Positions 44,305-55,949 of a stretch of DNA of 64,000 nucleotides are shown here, piece after piece (position 1 is the stretch's first letter; each line of letters begins with the position of its first letter). The DNA lies in the NCBI RefSeq assembly GCF_003751305.1, contig NZ_RJKV01000002.1:1426001-1490000 (forward strand), given 5' to 3'. The notes under the pieces are model-generated. The model did no database searches, was not told where the DNA came from, and saw only the letters and a program-made list of their open reading frames with translations. The DNA is from Stenotrophomonas rhizophila. GTDB lineage: Bacteria; Pseudomonadota; Gammaproteobacteria; Xanthomonadales; Xanthomonadaceae. A program made the translations under genes and the position numbers.

Positions 44305-46386
44305 ATGCACATGAAGGCTGATCCAAGTCGCGGCTATGTGCCGCACATCGACGGGCTGCGTGCCATCGCAGTGCTGGCGGTGATCGTCTTCCACCTGGAC
44401 CCGGCCTGGTTGCCCGGTGGGTTCACCGGCGTGGACGTGTTCTTCGTGATCTCCGGCTTCGTGGTCAGTGCCTCGGTGCACCGGCTGTCGCCGTTGCCGC
44501 TGGGGCAATCGCTGCTGCGCTTCTATTCGCGCCGGTTGCGCCGCATCGCGCCGGCGCTGCTGAGTTGCCTGTTGCTGACCGGGGTAGCCAGTGTGCTGCT
44601 CATCCCCGAGTCGTGGTTGAGCGAAGCCAGTGACATGACCGGTCTGATGGCCTTCGTGGGCCTCAGCAACTGGGTACTGGTCGGCGTGGGCACCGACTAC
44701 TTCGCGCCGCGCGCGGAGTTCAACCCGTTTACCCATACCTGGTCGCTGGGCGTGGAAGAGCAGTTCTACCTGCTGTTCCCGCTGCTGTTCCTGTTCTGGA
44801 GCCGGGGAGGGCGCGGGCGGACGATCAGCGTGGCCCTGTTCGCGCTGGCGAGCGCGCTGTCCATCGGTCATGCCATCCATGCGGCCAGCCACCCGGAATA
44901 CGCGGTTCGAGCCTTTTATGCCACTACCACCCGGTTCTGGCAGCTTGGTGCAGGCGTGCTGTTGTTCCAGCTGCTGCACCTGCGCGAACGCGGTCCGGAC
45001 GCGGCCCGCGCGCTTGGCCGTGCGCGCCTGGCATGGTCGCTGCTGGCCTTGGTCGCGTTGGGTACGCTGGGCTGGAACCTGTGGTCGGCGCGGGCGGGGC
45101 ATTCGCCCTGGCCGGACGGACTCTGGGCGGTCCTGGCCAGCGCCGGGCTGCTGCTGGCCTTGCACTACCACCCTCAAGCGTTGATCGGCCGGCTTCTGTC
45201 CAGCCCGCCGCTGCGGCGGATCGGGCTGTTGTCCTACTCGCTTTACCTGTGGCATTGGCCGGTGTTCGTGCTGATGCGCTGGACGGTAGGGCTGGAGACC
45301 GTCGGCCAGCGCGTGTTCGCCACAGCAGTGGTGGCGCTGCTGGCCTGGGTGTCCTGGCGTTGGGTCGAGCGGCCGTTCCGCGGGCCGTTGTCGCAGCGCC
45401 TCACCACCCGCCGGTGGGTGGTGGTGGGCGTGGCGGCCCTGTTCATTGGCGGGGGCCTGCAGGCCGTGCTGTATTCCCAATCGGCACGGCTGTCGCTGAG
45501 TACGGTCAGCCGCCATCCATTGGACTGGTACCCGGACGGAAAATCCGTCGCGGCAGACTACCCGGGCTGCGAACTGCGGGTGGGCAAGGCGCGCTTCGAG
45601 GCCGGTCGTGCCCGCACGTTCTCACGCGGTGAGTGTGATCGCCCGGTGCCTCCGGGCATGCCGCGCAACGTGTTCGTGGCCGGCGATTCGCACGCGATGG
45701 CCTACAACGAACTGCTGCGCCGCCTGGCGCTGGAGACGGGCGCAACGGTGTGGCAATACGGCCGCGGCGGCTGCCCGCAGTTGGGCCTGCAGGAATGGCG
45801 TTGGGCTGCGCCGGACTGCCAAGGCTATGACACGGCGGTGCGTGCCGATATCGCGCGCCATGCAATGCCCGGCGACGTGGTCCTGCTGGCCTCGCTGCGG
45901 GTGCCGCGTTTGTCCGATCAGTTCATCCTGTTCGACGCGCGCGAGCAGCGCGACAGCGAACACAGCGAGCAGGGGCGCGTTGGGCGTGCGGCCGAAGCCG
46001 AACGCGCGATTGCGAACTGGCGCCCGCTGGCCGAGGCCGGTGTGCGCGTAGTGCTGGAAGCGCCCAAGCCGGTACTGCCCGCACCGCCCTACCGCTGCTC
46101 GGATCGGTTCAACGCCGACAACGCGGTGTGCCGCAATGGCCTGCAGGTGCAGCGCGACTGGATGGAAGACTATCGCGCCCCGGCGCTGGTTGCGCTGCAG
46201 CAGGTGGCCACCGGCTTGCCCGGCGCGGTGATCTGGGACCCGTTGCCGATCCTGTGCGACACCGATGCCTGCCGCGCGCAACGCCACGGACAACCGCTGT
46301 TCTTCGATGGCGATCACCTGAGCGGCTACGGCAACCGGTTGCTGCTGCCCTCGTTGCAGGCAACGCTGGCGGCCACGCCTAACTGA
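44305..46386 (+). CDS. OafA/YrhL-type acyltransferase with SGNH domain
   Basis: 693 residues. N-terminal acyltransferase_3 membrane domain (about 1-375, ten or more helices) opening with YVPHIDGLRAIAVLAVIVFHL; the His in FHL is the conserved catalytic residue. FTHTWSLGVEEQFYLLFPLL follows. The C-terminal periplasmic SGNH domain (about 425-690) has GDSH with Ser462 and the DGDH pair Asp668/His671. Transfers acetyl or other acyl groups to LPS, exopolysaccharide or peptidoglycan. The target is unknown; ugd in the same run suggests a surface glycan. Confidence 0.93.
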   Translation: MHMKADPSRGYVPHIDGLRAIAVLAVIVFHLDPAWLPGGFTGVDVFFVISGFVVSASVHRLSPLPLGQSLLRFYSRRLRRIAPALLSCLLLTGVASVLLIPESWLSEASDMTGLMAFVGLSNWVLVGVGTDYFAPRAEFNPFTHTWSLGVEEQFYLLFPLLFLFWSRGGRGRTISVALFALASALSIGHAIHAASHPEYAVRAFYATTTRFWQLGAGVLLFQLLHLRERGPDAARALGRARLAWSLLALVALGTLGWNLWSARAGHSPWPDGLWAVLASAGLLLALHYHPQALIGRLLSSPPLRRIGLLSYSLYLWHWPVFVLMRWTVGLETVGQRVFATAVVALLAWVSWRWVERPFRGPLSQRLTTRRWVVVGVAALFIGGGLQAVLYSQSARLSLSTVSRHPLDWYPDGKSVAADYPGCELRVGKARFEAGRARTFSRGECDRPVPPGMPRNVFVAGDSHAMAYNELLRRLALETGATVWQYGRGGCPQLGLQEWRWAAPDCQGYDTAVRADIARHAMPGDVVLLASLRVPRLSDQFILFDAREQRDSEHSEQGRVGRAAEAERAIANWRPLAEAGVRVVLEAPKPVLPAPPYRCSDRFNADNAVCRNGLQVQRDWMEDYRAPALVALQQVATGLPGAVIWDPLPILCDTDACRAQRHGQPLFFDGDHLSGYGNRLLLPSLQATLAATPN

Positions 46387-46441
46387 CAGCAGGGCCGATG
46401 GCAGCAATGGGGCGCTGGCATCGCAGCGCCCCCGGATCGCG

Positions 46442-47779
46442 TTACTCCGTGATCGGCCCGGCGACTTCCTGACCGGCCTGCCAGACCGCGCCAATGCGCT
46501 GCGTGTTGGCGATATCCAGCAGCGGATCGGCATCGAGCACCAGCAGGTCGGCGCGCTTGCCCGCGGCAATGCGGCCGCGGTCGGTCAGCCCCAGCAAGGC
46601 TGCCGCCTGCGTGGTGGCGACCTGCAAGGCGTCGGAGGGCGTCAGCCCGGCCTCCACCAGCAGCTGCAGTTCGCGGTGTTCGGCCACGCCGATCACCCGC
46701 TGCGGCATCGCGCCGGCATCGGTGCCGAAGCCGAGCTTCACCCCGGCCGCATGCAGGCGACGCACGTTGTCGAGATTGGTCGCGACCGCCTTGCGTGCGG
46801 CGGGCACCCCACTGCCGGCCAGTTGCGCACGCTGCCACTCCGGCTGCGACCAGCGCGCCAGCACATCGGCGTGCAGTGCCTGGCGCACGAAGGGCTGCTG
46901 CAATGCCAGCGGATGCTCGGCATACCCGTAGTTCGCCTCGTCGATGGCGATCGTGGGGATGTACCAGGTGCCCTGGTCGCGCATCTTCCGCGCCAACATC
47001 GGGTCCACCGCCCGGTCGCGGATACCGTGGGCGAGGATGTCGACCTTGGCATCGACCAGGTCGCGGGCCTGCTCCAGATCGTGGATGTGCGCGGCGACCT
47101 TGAGCCCGCTCGCATGCGCTTCGGCGATGGCGGCGCGATACACCTCCGGGGTCATCATCGGGCGCTTGCCACCGAGGTCGTCCACCCACAGCTTGATCAG
47201 GTCCACGCCATCGGCATGCTGGATGGCCACGGCCGCGCGCGCTTCTTCGGCGTTGCGCGGGCGTGCCACCGGATCGTGGCTCAGGCCCATGGTGTCGGCC
47301 GGCGGCGCACCCTCCGGGGCGCCGATACCGCCGCCGGCACCATACAGCTGTGCGCCCAGGCCGGGATCGGTGTTCACCGCGTTGCGGATGGCGAAAAAGT
47401 CCGCGCCGTTCATGCCCAGCGCGGTCACCGTGGTGATGCCGTAGCGCTGGAACTGGCGCAGGTCGCGCACCACGTTGTCATGGGTGTAGAAACGGTCACC
47501 GTGCTCCAGCCCCTGCGTATTGCCGACGTGGGCATGGTCGCTGACCAGCCCGGGCAACAGGGTCTTGCCGGTGTAATCGATGCGGCGCGCACCAGTGGCG
47601 GCCGCCGGCAGCGGGGTGCCGACATGCACGATCCGCGCCCCGTCGATCAGCACTGGCGTGATGCCGAGGTCGCGGGTGCCATCGAAGACGCGCGCATTTT
47701 CGAACAGGATCGGCTCGGCCGCGGCGGGCAGGGCAGTGGTGGCGGCAAGCAGCAGCGCCCACAGGCGGGTCGGTCGCAT
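46442..47779 (-). CDS. Exported amidohydrolase
   Basis: 445 residues. Signal peptide at 1-21 (ALPAAAE). Amidohydrolase superfamily: the HxH metal pair in LVSDHAHV, the Lys position in GVDLIKLWVDD, His in VAAHIHD and in DILAHGI, and the catalytic Asp in GFGTDAG. Similar to periplasmic imidazolonepropionase/prolidase-like enzymes. Substrate not known. Its 3' end is 55 nt from the convergent acyltransferase gene. It shares direction with the MFS gene upstream (gap 89 nt), so uptake and hydrolysis of one substrate is conceivable. Confidence 0.88.
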   Translation of the reverse strand: MRPTRLWALLLAATTALPAAAEPILFENARVFDGTRDLGITPVLIDGARIVHVGTPLPAAATGARRIDYTGKTLLPGLVSDHAHVGNTQGLEHGDRFYTHDNVVRDLRQFQRYGITTVTALGMNGADFFAIRNAVNTDPGLGAQLYGAGGGIGAPEGAPPADTMGLSHDPVARPRNAEEARAAVAIQHADGVDLIKLWVDDLGGKRPMMTPEVYRAAIAEAHASGLKVAAHIHDLEQARDLVDAKVDILAHGIRDRAVDPMLARKMRDQGTWYIPTIAIDEANYGYAEHPLALQQPFVRQALHADVLARWSQPEWQRAQLAGSGVPAARKAVATNLDNVRRLHAAGVKLGFGTDAGAMPQRVIGVAEHRELQLLVEAGLTPSDALQVATTQAAALLGLTDRGRIAAGKRADLLVLDADPLLDIANTQRIGAVWQAGQEVAGPITE

Positions 47780-47868
47780 CAGCGGCTCCAGTCAGGGGGA
47801 GCCCTGAGCCTACCCCATCCGGAGGCTCGGGTTGCCGGACTGTGGCCGGTACGCCCGGGAGCGGACGA

Positions 47869-49059
47869 TCAGCGCGTGCGCGCCCGCAGCAGCGGCAGAC
47901 TGATCGCAAAGAAGCACAGCAGGGCGCCAGCCAATGCAAAGCCACTGCCCGCGAGGAACGCGGTACGGCCCTGATCGATCGGCCACAACTGGCCCGCGAT
48001 CAGCGCGCCGAGCACGCCGCCCACCCCGGAGGAGAAACCGTACAACAAGCCCTGGCCATGGCCGTTGAGGCGGCCGGGGAAGTAGGTCGCCAGCATCTGC
48101 ATCGCGGCGGCGAAGAAGGCGGCAAAACCGAGCGCATGCGCAGTCTGGGCGAGGAGCATCACCGGCAGGTTCTCCGGGAACAGCGCGGTCACCGCCCAGC
48201 GCACCGTGGAACTGAGCAGGGCGATCAGCAGCATCCAGCTGGCGTCATAGCGGCGGAAGAAGCGGCCGATGGTGAAGAACACACCCACTTCGAACACCAC
48301 CCCGACCGTCCACAGCACGCCCAGCGTGGAGGTCGCATAGCCGTGGTGATCCATGTAGACCGAGAAGAACGTGTAGTAGGGGCCGAACGAGAGCTGCTCC
48401 ATGAAGGCGGCCAGGAAGAACGCCAACACCTGCGGCTTGCGCACGATCGCCCAGAACCCGCTCGCGTCGCCGTCGCTACGCTGCAGGTTGCGTGCGTAGT
48501 GGTTGGCAAAGCCCGAGGCGGTGAGAAGGCCAAACAGCGGCAGCATGAGCCACGGCAGCAGATGCGCATTGCCGGCACCCCCGTCACCTTCGATGATCCA
48601 GCCGAACAGCATCACCACCGCGATGAAGCCGAGCGAGCCCCATACCCGGATCAGGCCGTAGCGGTGGCTGTCGCTGCCCAGGTGGGTCAGCGTGATGGAT
48701 TCGAACTGCGGCATCACCGCGTTGTAGAAGAAACAGAACGCGATCATCGCCGGGTACAGCCACGGCTGCGGCAACGGCATCAGGAACGCGCAGAAGGTCA
48801 GCAGGGTGAGCACGCAGCCCAGCCGCAGCCAGAAGATCGGGCGCGGCGAGGCGGCGGCGAGGGAGGTCCAGGTCGTGGGGGCCACGATGCGGGTGGCGTA
48901 CCAGATGCCCATCATCACGCTGATCGCGGTCACGCTCATGCCGCGCGAGGTCAGGAACAACGACCAGTACGGTGTGAACGCGCCCAGAGCGGCGTAGTAG
49001 AACAGGTAGAACGAGGACAGGCGGACGGCCGGTACGGCGTCGCGGGGGAGGGCGGTCAT
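47869..49059 (-). CDS. MFS transporter, HcaT/YcaD-like
   Basis: 396 residues from the ATG at 49059. Twelve hydrophobic segments. The N-terminus SFYLFYYAALGAFTPYWSLFLTSRGMS is typical of the MFS_1_like/phenylpropionate permease group (HcaT, LacY-type fold). RVWGSLGFIAVVMLFG is a conserved motif in helix 5. The direction of transport and the substrate are not inferable. A start 30 nt upstream is possible. A SMAG pair lies just upstream. Confidence 0.85.
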   Translation of the reverse strand: MTALPRDAVPAVRLSSFYLFYYAALGAFTPYWSLFLTSRGMSVTAISVMMGIWYATRIVAPTTWTSLAAASPRPIFWLRLGCVLTLLTFCAFLMPLPQPWLYPAMIAFCFFYNAVMPQFESITLTHLGSDSHRYGLIRVWGSLGFIAVVMLFGWIIEGDGGAGNAHLLPWLMLPLFGLLTASGFANHYARNLQRSDGDASGFWAIVRKPQVLAFFLAAFMEQLSFGPYYTFFSVYMDHHGYATSTLGVLWTVGVVFEVGVFFTIGRFFRRYDASWMLLIALLSSTVRWAVTALFPENLPVMLLAQTAHALGFAAFFAAAMQMLATYFPGRLNGHGQGLLYGFSSGVGGVLGALIAGQLWPIDQGRTAFLAGSGFALAGALLCFFAISLPLLRARTR

Positions 49060-49078
49060 GCGGGATCTCGGAGGGCGC

Positions 49079-49103
49079 GCACCCGCCAACAGTGGGTGCC
49101 TAC
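49079..49103 (-). repeat. Degenerate SMAG-type repeat
   Basis: Read on the minus strand it begins GTAG and has a GCACCC/GGGTGC stem with a longer, unpaired loop. Inverted relative to the next unit. Confidence 0.6.
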
Positions 49104-49118
49104 CCGTGCATTATGCCG

Positions 49119-49143
49119 GTAGCACCCGGCCGTGGGCCGGGTG
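49119..49143 (+). repeat. SMAG-type GTAG repeat
   Basis: GTAG, then a CACCCGGCC/GGCCGGGTG stem with a GTG loop. It lies between the convergent ends of the MFS region and metH and ends 6 nt before the metH stop. Confidence 0.78.
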
Positions 49144-49149
49144 ACACAC

Positions 49150-51834
<2,685 letters not shown>

Positions 51835-51897
51835 GGGCAGGCTGGCACGGGCTGGCGGAGGAGGGTCAACGACAACGGGAGCGTGGGGCGGACGCGG

Positions 51898-53004
51898 TCA
51901 TGCCGCATCTTCCAGCGGTGGTGCGGGCAGGCGGCGCGGCGGCAGATCGGCCACTGCCTCGGCAATCGCGCGGATGTGCGCCGGGGTGGTGCCGCAGCAG
52001 CCGCCCACCAGGTTGAGCAGACCGGCGCTGGCGAATTCGCGCAGCGTGGTGGCCATTTCTTCCGGGGTTTCGTCGTACTCGCCGAAGGCGTTGGGCAGGC
52101 CGGCATTGGGATGCGCACTGACCAGGCACTCGGCCACGGTGGACAAGGTCTCCACGTGGGGGCGCATGTCGCTGGCACCGAGCGCGCAGTTCAGCCCGAT
52201 CGACAGCGGCCGGCCGTGCGCGACCGAGGCGTAGAACGCCTCTGCCGTCTGCCCGGACAACGTGCGCCCGGACGCATCGGTGATCGTGCCGGAGATCATC
52301 ACCGGCAGCCGCCCACCGCGCGCATCGAACACCTCTTCGATGGCGAACAGTGCCGCCTTGGCGTTGAGCGTGTCGAAGATGGTTTCCACCATCAGGGTGT
52401 CGGCGCCACCGTCGATCAGGCCATCGATGGCTTCGCGGTAGGTCTCGCGCAGGGCATCGAAGCTGGTATTGCGGAAGCCGGGATCGTTCACGTCCGGGCT
52501 GATCGACGCGGTGCGGCTGGTCGGGCCCAGCACGCCGATCACGAACCGCGGCTTGCCCGGCGTGGTCGCCGCGACCGCATCACAGCAGGCGCGCGCTACC
52601 GCGGCGCCGGCCTTGTTGAGCTCGTAGACCAGATGTTCAAGGTGGTAGTCGGCCTGGCTGACCGAGGTCGCATTGAACGTATTGGTCTCGACCAGATCGG
52701 CGCCGGCCTCCAGGTACGCGGTGTGGATGCCGCCGATCACCTCGGGGCGGGTCAACAACAGCAGGTCGTTGTTGCCCTTCAGGTCATGCCCCTGCGGCGC
52801 GTCGCCGGATGCGGCATGGTCGCAGCCGGGACCGTGCTGATGGTCGTAACCCTCGGCGAAACGCTCGCCGCGGTAGTCGTCCTCTTCCAGCCCATGCCGC
52901 TGGATCATCGTGCCCATGGCGCCGTCAATGATCAGGATGCGCTGGGCCAGCGCCGTTTCCAGCGCATGCACGCGGTCGGGGTGGAGCCAGGGCAGGGATG
53001 ACAT
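51898..53004 (-). CDS. metH: Homocysteine S-methyltransferase-domain subunit of split MetH
   Basis: 368 residues. Zinc-dependent homocysteine-binding TIM barrel. [13 protein letters not shown] (about 28-40) and [15 protein letters not shown] are typical. The zinc ligands are the Cys in [10 protein letters not shown] (about 270) and the pair Cys336/Cys337 in GGCCGTTP. Corresponds to the N-terminal module of MetH and should act with the downstream subunit in trans. It starts 10 nt after the ArsR-methyltransferase gene, so all three are cotranscribed. Confidence 0.94.
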   Translation of the reverse strand: MSSLPWLHPDRVHALETALAQRILIIDGAMGTMIQRHGLEEDDYRGERFAEGYDHQHGPGCDHAASGDAPQGHDLKGNNDLLLLTRPEVIGGIHTAYLEAGADLVETNTFNATSVSQADYHLEHLVYELNKAGAAVARACCDAVAATTPGKPRFVIGVLGPTSRTASISPDVNDPGFRNTSFDALRETYREAIDGLIDGGADTLMVETIFDTLNAKAALFAIEEVFDARGGRLPVMISGTITDASGRTLSGQTAEAFYASVAHGRPLSIGLNCALGASDMRPHVETLSTVAECLVSAHPNAGLPNAFGEYDETPEEMATTLREFASAGLLNLVGGCCGTTPAHIRAIAEAVADLPPRRLPAPPLEDAA

Positions 53005-53013
53005 GGGCAGACC

Positions 53014-53943
53014 TCAGGGCTTGCTGGCAATCAGCGAAATGACTTCGAAATGCGGCGGGCGCTTTTCGCGGGTCACGGTTTCCAGGCTGGAGACGACCAG
53101 GCCGGCCTTCTCCACGAACTTGCGCAGTTCCTTGTCGCTGAAACCGAGGTTGACGTGGCCATACGCATCCACGGCCGCACGGTGCTCGTGACGGGCCAGG
53201 CTGCACAGCAGCAGGCGCCCGCCCGGGCGCAGCACGCGCGCACCCTCGGCGACGGCCTGGGCCGGCTTGGCCGCGTAGGTCAGTGCGTGCATCAGTACCA
53301 CCAGGTCGAAGCTCTGGTCGGGGAAGGGCAGGGCATGCATATCGCCTTCGCGCACTTCCACGTTGGCCAGCCGGCGCAGGCGCTCGCTGGCAGCAGCGAC
53401 CACGCGCGCGCTGGTGTCGATACAGATGTAGCGCTTGGCGTGCGGCGCCACAAGCTCGGCCAGTACGCCGTCACCGGAGGCGATGTCGAGCACGTCACCG
53501 GTTTCCAGCAGCGGCAGCGCGGTGCGTGCCAGCGCTTCCCAGGTACGGCCCGGGGAATAATGGCGTTCCATGTCGCCAGCGACGCTGTCGGCCCAGTTCT
53601 GGTCCGCCGCACGGCTGGCCATGACGGCAGCAACGCGTTCAGCATCCTGGCGCAGCAGCGGGTCGTCGCTGCCGGTGCTCAGGGCATGCCACAATGCGCG
53701 CTGCGCCGGGTCGAGCGCAGCGTCATCGAAGCGGTAATACGCCGAGACGCCCGAGCGACGGTCGCGCACCAGGCCGGCTTCCTTGAGCCGAGCCAGATGG
53801 GTGGACACCCGCGGCTGCGCCAGCGTGGTGATGGCCGACAGCTCGGCCACAGTGAGTTCTTCCTGTTCCAGCAGCGCCAGCAGGCGCACCCGGGTGGCGT
53901 CGGCGAACACTTTCAGCCGGACGGACCAGTCCTCGAGATCCAT
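53014..53943 (-). CDS. ArsR-family regulator fused to a SAM-dependent methyltransferase domain
   Basis: 309 residues. N-terminal winged helix (about 5-75) with TVAELSAITTLAQPRVSTHLARLKEAGLV as the recognition segment. No ArsR metal-binding Cys cluster is visible. The C-terminal class I methyltransferase fold (about 130-300) has DIASGDG (153-159) as the SAM motif. It heads the split-metH operon, so it likely senses SAM or S-adenosylhomocysteine through the methyltransferase domain and controls methionine synthesis, comparable in role to SahR regulators. That effector is inference. A palindrome directly upstream of the ATG suggests autoregulation. Confidence 0.88.
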   Translation of the reverse strand: MDLEDWSVRLKVFADATRVRLLALLEQEELTVAELSAITTLAQPRVSTHLARLKEAGLVRDRRSGVSAYYRFDDAALDPAQRALWHALSTGSDDPLLRQDAERVAAVMASRAADQNWADSVAGDMERHYSPGRTWEALARTALPLLETGDVLDIASGDGVLAELVAPHAKRYICIDTSARVVAAASERLRRLANVEVREGDMHALPFPDQSFDLVVLMHALTYAAKPAQAVAEGARVLRPGGRLLLCSLARHEHRAAVDAYGHVNLGFSDKELRKFVEKAGLVVSSLETVTREKRPPHFEVISLIASKP

Positions 53944-53975
53944 AAATATCTACCTATCGCGATATAGAGATATTT
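53944..53975 (-). promoter_or_regulatory. Palindromic operator at the start of the ArsR-metH operon
   Basis: Outer half-sites AAATATCT (53944-53951) and AGATATTT (53968-53975) are perfect inverses. They surround an inner perfect palindrome TATCGCGATA (53955-53964) sharing the same centre. Thus 26 of 32 positions are symmetrical. It begins 1 base before the ATG of the regulator, so binding would block initiation. The nested form fits a winged-helix dimer or two dimers. It also lies upstream of the divergent acyl-CoA dehydrogenase gene (about 115 nt from its start). Confidence 0.8.
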
Positions 53976-54091
53976 TCGTCCTTTGGCGGCGGTGCGGTCA
54001 AGTCAGGCGTCCTTTCCCCGCCCCCCGGTACAATCGCCCGACCGGGTCGCGCGCACTGCGGCCCTTATCACTCTGTACCCGGGAGGGTGTT

Positions 54092-55240
54092 GTGGATTTC
54101 AGCTTTACCGAAGAGCAGTTGATGCTGCAGGACGTTGCGCGCCGAATCGCGCAGGAAAAAATCGCGCCCAGCGCCGAACACCACGACCGCACCGGCGAGT
54201 TCCCGCTGGAGAACATCCGCCTGCTCGGCGAGAACGGTCTGATGGGCATTGAAGTGCCCGAAGCCTACGGCGGTGCGGGCATGGACCCGATCGCCTACGT
54301 CCTGGCGATGGTGGAGGTCGCCGCCGGGGACGCTGCGCATTCGACGATCATGTCGGTCAACAACTCGCTGTTCTGCAACGGCATCCTGACCCATGGCAGC
54401 GAAGCGCAGAAGCAGAAATACGTTCGCGCCATCGCCGAAGGTGAAGCCATCGGCGCGTTCGCGCTGACCGAGCCGCAGTCCGGTTCAGACGCGACGGCCA
54501 TGCGCTGCCGCGCGGTCAAGCAGGCCGACGGCACCTACGTGATCAATGGCAAGAAGAGTTGGATCACCTCCGGCCCGGTGGCCAAATACATCGTGCTGTT
54601 TGCGATGACCGATCCGGAACAGGGTGCGCGTGGCATCACCGCCTTCATGATCGACACCGACAAGGCCGGCTTCCACCGCGGCAAGACCGAGCCGAAGCTG
54701 GGCATCCGTGCCTCGGCCACCTGTGAAATCGAGTTCCAGGAGTACGTGGCGGACGCCGATGACGTGCTGGGCAAGGAAGGCGAGGGCTTCAAGATCGCCA
54801 TGGGCGTGCTCGACGCCGGCCGTATCGGCATCGCCTCGCAGGCGATCGGCATCGCCCGTGCGGCGTACGAAGCGACGATCGCATACGTGAAGGACCGCAA
54901 GGCCTTCGGCGCGGCGATCGGCACCTTCCAGATGACCCAGGCCAAGATCGCCGACATGAAGTGCAAGCTGGATGCAGCGCTGCTGCTGACGCTGCGCGCG
55001 GCGTGGGTGAAGGGCCAGGGCAAGCGCTTCAGCAACGAAGCGGCGATCGCCAAGCTGACCGCCTCCGAAGCGGCCATGTGGATCACCCACCAGGCCGTGC
55101 AGATCCACGGCGGCATGGGCTATTCCAAGGAAATGCCGCTGGAGCGTTACTTCCGTGATGCCAAGATCACCGAGATCTACGAGGGCACCTCGGAAATCCA
55201 GCGCTTGGTGATCGCGCGCAACGAGACCGGTCTGCGCTGA
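54092..55240 (+). CDS. Acyl-CoA dehydrogenase
   Basis: 382 residues from GTG 54092-54094, preceded by GGGAGGG; the start VDFSFTEEQLMLQD fits the family. FAD/substrate motifs AFALTEPQSGSDA, FITSG-type WITSGPVAKYIVLF and the C-terminal QIHGGMGYSKEMPLERYFRDAKITEIYEGTSEIQ (in part), with the catalytic Glu in the YEGTSE segment. Short/medium-chain or glutaryl-like acyl-CoA oxidation; chain specificity unknown. An in-frame frame extends back to 53783 but crosses the operator and regulator gene, so it is rejected. Confidence 0.94.
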   Translation: MDFSFTEEQLMLQDVARRIAQEKIAPSAEHHDRTGEFPLENIRLLGENGLMGIEVPEAYGGAGMDPIAYVLAMVEVAAGDAAHSTIMSVNNSLFCNGILTHGSEAQKQKYVRAIAEGEAIGAFALTEPQSGSDATAMRCRAVKQADGTYVINGKKSWITSGPVAKYIVLFAMTDPEQGARGITAFMIDTDKAGFHRGKTEPKLGIRASATCEIEFQEYVADADDVLGKEGEGFKIAMGVLDAGRIGIASQAIGIARAAYEATIAYVKDRKAFGAAIGTFQMTQAKIADMKCKLDAALLLTLRAAWVKGQGKRFSNEAAIAKLTASEAAMWITHQAVQIHGGMGYSKEMPLERYFRDAKITEIYEGTSEIQRLVIARNETGLR

Positions 55241-55404
55241 TCGATGGGAAGGCGGCGCCCTTCCGGCGCCGCTGGTCCGTCCGGGGCCTCTGAAGTGACC
55301 TGGAGGCATTGCGGACGCTCCAGCGTCGGATCAAGGTAGGTGCAGACGGTTGGTCGGCACGTGGGGTAGTGCAGAATGTGCGGTCCCGTTCTGCAGGTTA
55401 CCCC

Positions 55405-55698
55405 ATGGTTATTTATCGAGGCGCAGGGTTCCTGACCCTGCTCACCCCCATCGCCGCCCTGCTGCTGTTGATGTGGCTCTGGCCGGATCCTGCTGTTGCC
55501 AAGGGCAATACTTCACTGGCGCAGCTGTTGATCGGATTCGGCATCGGCGCAGCGATCAATGTCGTGCTCGGCATCGTGCTCAATCGCGGCCCGCGCGCGG
55601 CGGGCGAGCATGCCCGCCATCATTTCTTCTACATGCCGATGCAGTGGCCGTCGTTGGCGATCGTGGTCGCCTGTGCAGCGGTGGCACTGCTGCGCTGA
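55405..55698 (+). CDS. Small membrane protein, unknown
   Basis: 97 residues from the ATG at 55405. Three hydrophobic segments (about 8-25, 37-58 and 78-95). The loop between the last two is His/Arg-rich (GEHARHHFFYMPMQW). No family recognised. The in-frame extension to 55309 has poorer composition. The gene lies 164 nt after the acyl-CoA dehydrogenase and is followed by SMAG units. Confidence 0.7.
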   Translation: MVIYRGAGFLTLLTPIAALLLLMWLWPDPAVAKGNTSLAQLLIGFGIGAAINVVLGIVLNRGPRAAGEHARHHFFYMPMQWPSLAIVVACAAVALLR

Positions 55699-55707
55699 GG
55701 CCGTTTG

Positions 55708-55730
55708 GTAGTGCCGGCCGCTGGCCGGCA
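55708..55730 (+). repeat. SMAG-type GTAG repeat
   Basis: GTAG, TGCCGGCC, GCT, GGCCGGCA, 9 nt after the small membrane protein stop. Confidence 0.8.
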
Positions 55731-55764
55731 ACCAGGCGGTCCTTGTCTGGCAGGTGCCCGGAGC

Positions 55765-55787
55765 AGCCGGCCAGCGGCCGCCATTAC
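55765..55787 (-). repeat. SMAG-type repeat, slightly degenerate
   Basis: Inverted partner of the unit at 55708-55730. The minus-strand head reads GTAA instead of GTAG and one stem position differs. Confidence 0.65.
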
Positions 55788-55813
55788 CTGGTCCCCGATG
55801 CGTGCCTCCGGTC

Positions 55814-55836
55814 AGCCACACATGGCGTGGCTCTAC
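55814..55836 (-). repeat. SMAG-type GTAG repeat
   Basis: On the minus strand: GTAG, AGCCACG, CCATGT, GTGGCT. Third unit in this cluster, with a different stem family from its neighbours. Confidence 0.72.
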
Positions 55837-55854
55837 CCGTCATGCACCGCACAC

Positions 55855-55885
55855 AAAAAAGCCCCGGCTCGCGCCGGGGCTTTTT
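55855..55885 (-). terminator. Bidirectional terminator of the RND efflux operon
   Basis: GCCCCGGC/GCCGGGGC stem, extended by A-T pairs, with a 4-nt loop and T runs in both directions, 64 nt after the permease stop. It also can stop plus-strand transcription from the small membrane protein side. Confidence 0.93.
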
Positions 55886-55949
55886 CATTCCAGCGTGACC
55901 ACCCACGGTGGTCACCTGCCGGTGGGGCAACCGTGGCTGCCCCTGTCCA

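Noticed and set aside
51835..51897. Frameshift or sequencing error splitting metH
   Set aside because: Both parts have their own start and stop in a sensible linker, and the two-gene form is common in Xanthomonadaceae.
53783..54091. N-terminal extension of the acyl-CoA dehydrogenase frame
   Set aside because: It would overlap the regulator gene and the operator. A GTG with GGGAGGG at 54092 gives the family N-terminus.
55252..55272. Terminator after the acyl-CoA dehydrogenase gene
   Set aside because: There is an 8-bp GC stem GCGGCGCC/GGCGCCGC, but no T run follows, so termination there is not supported.
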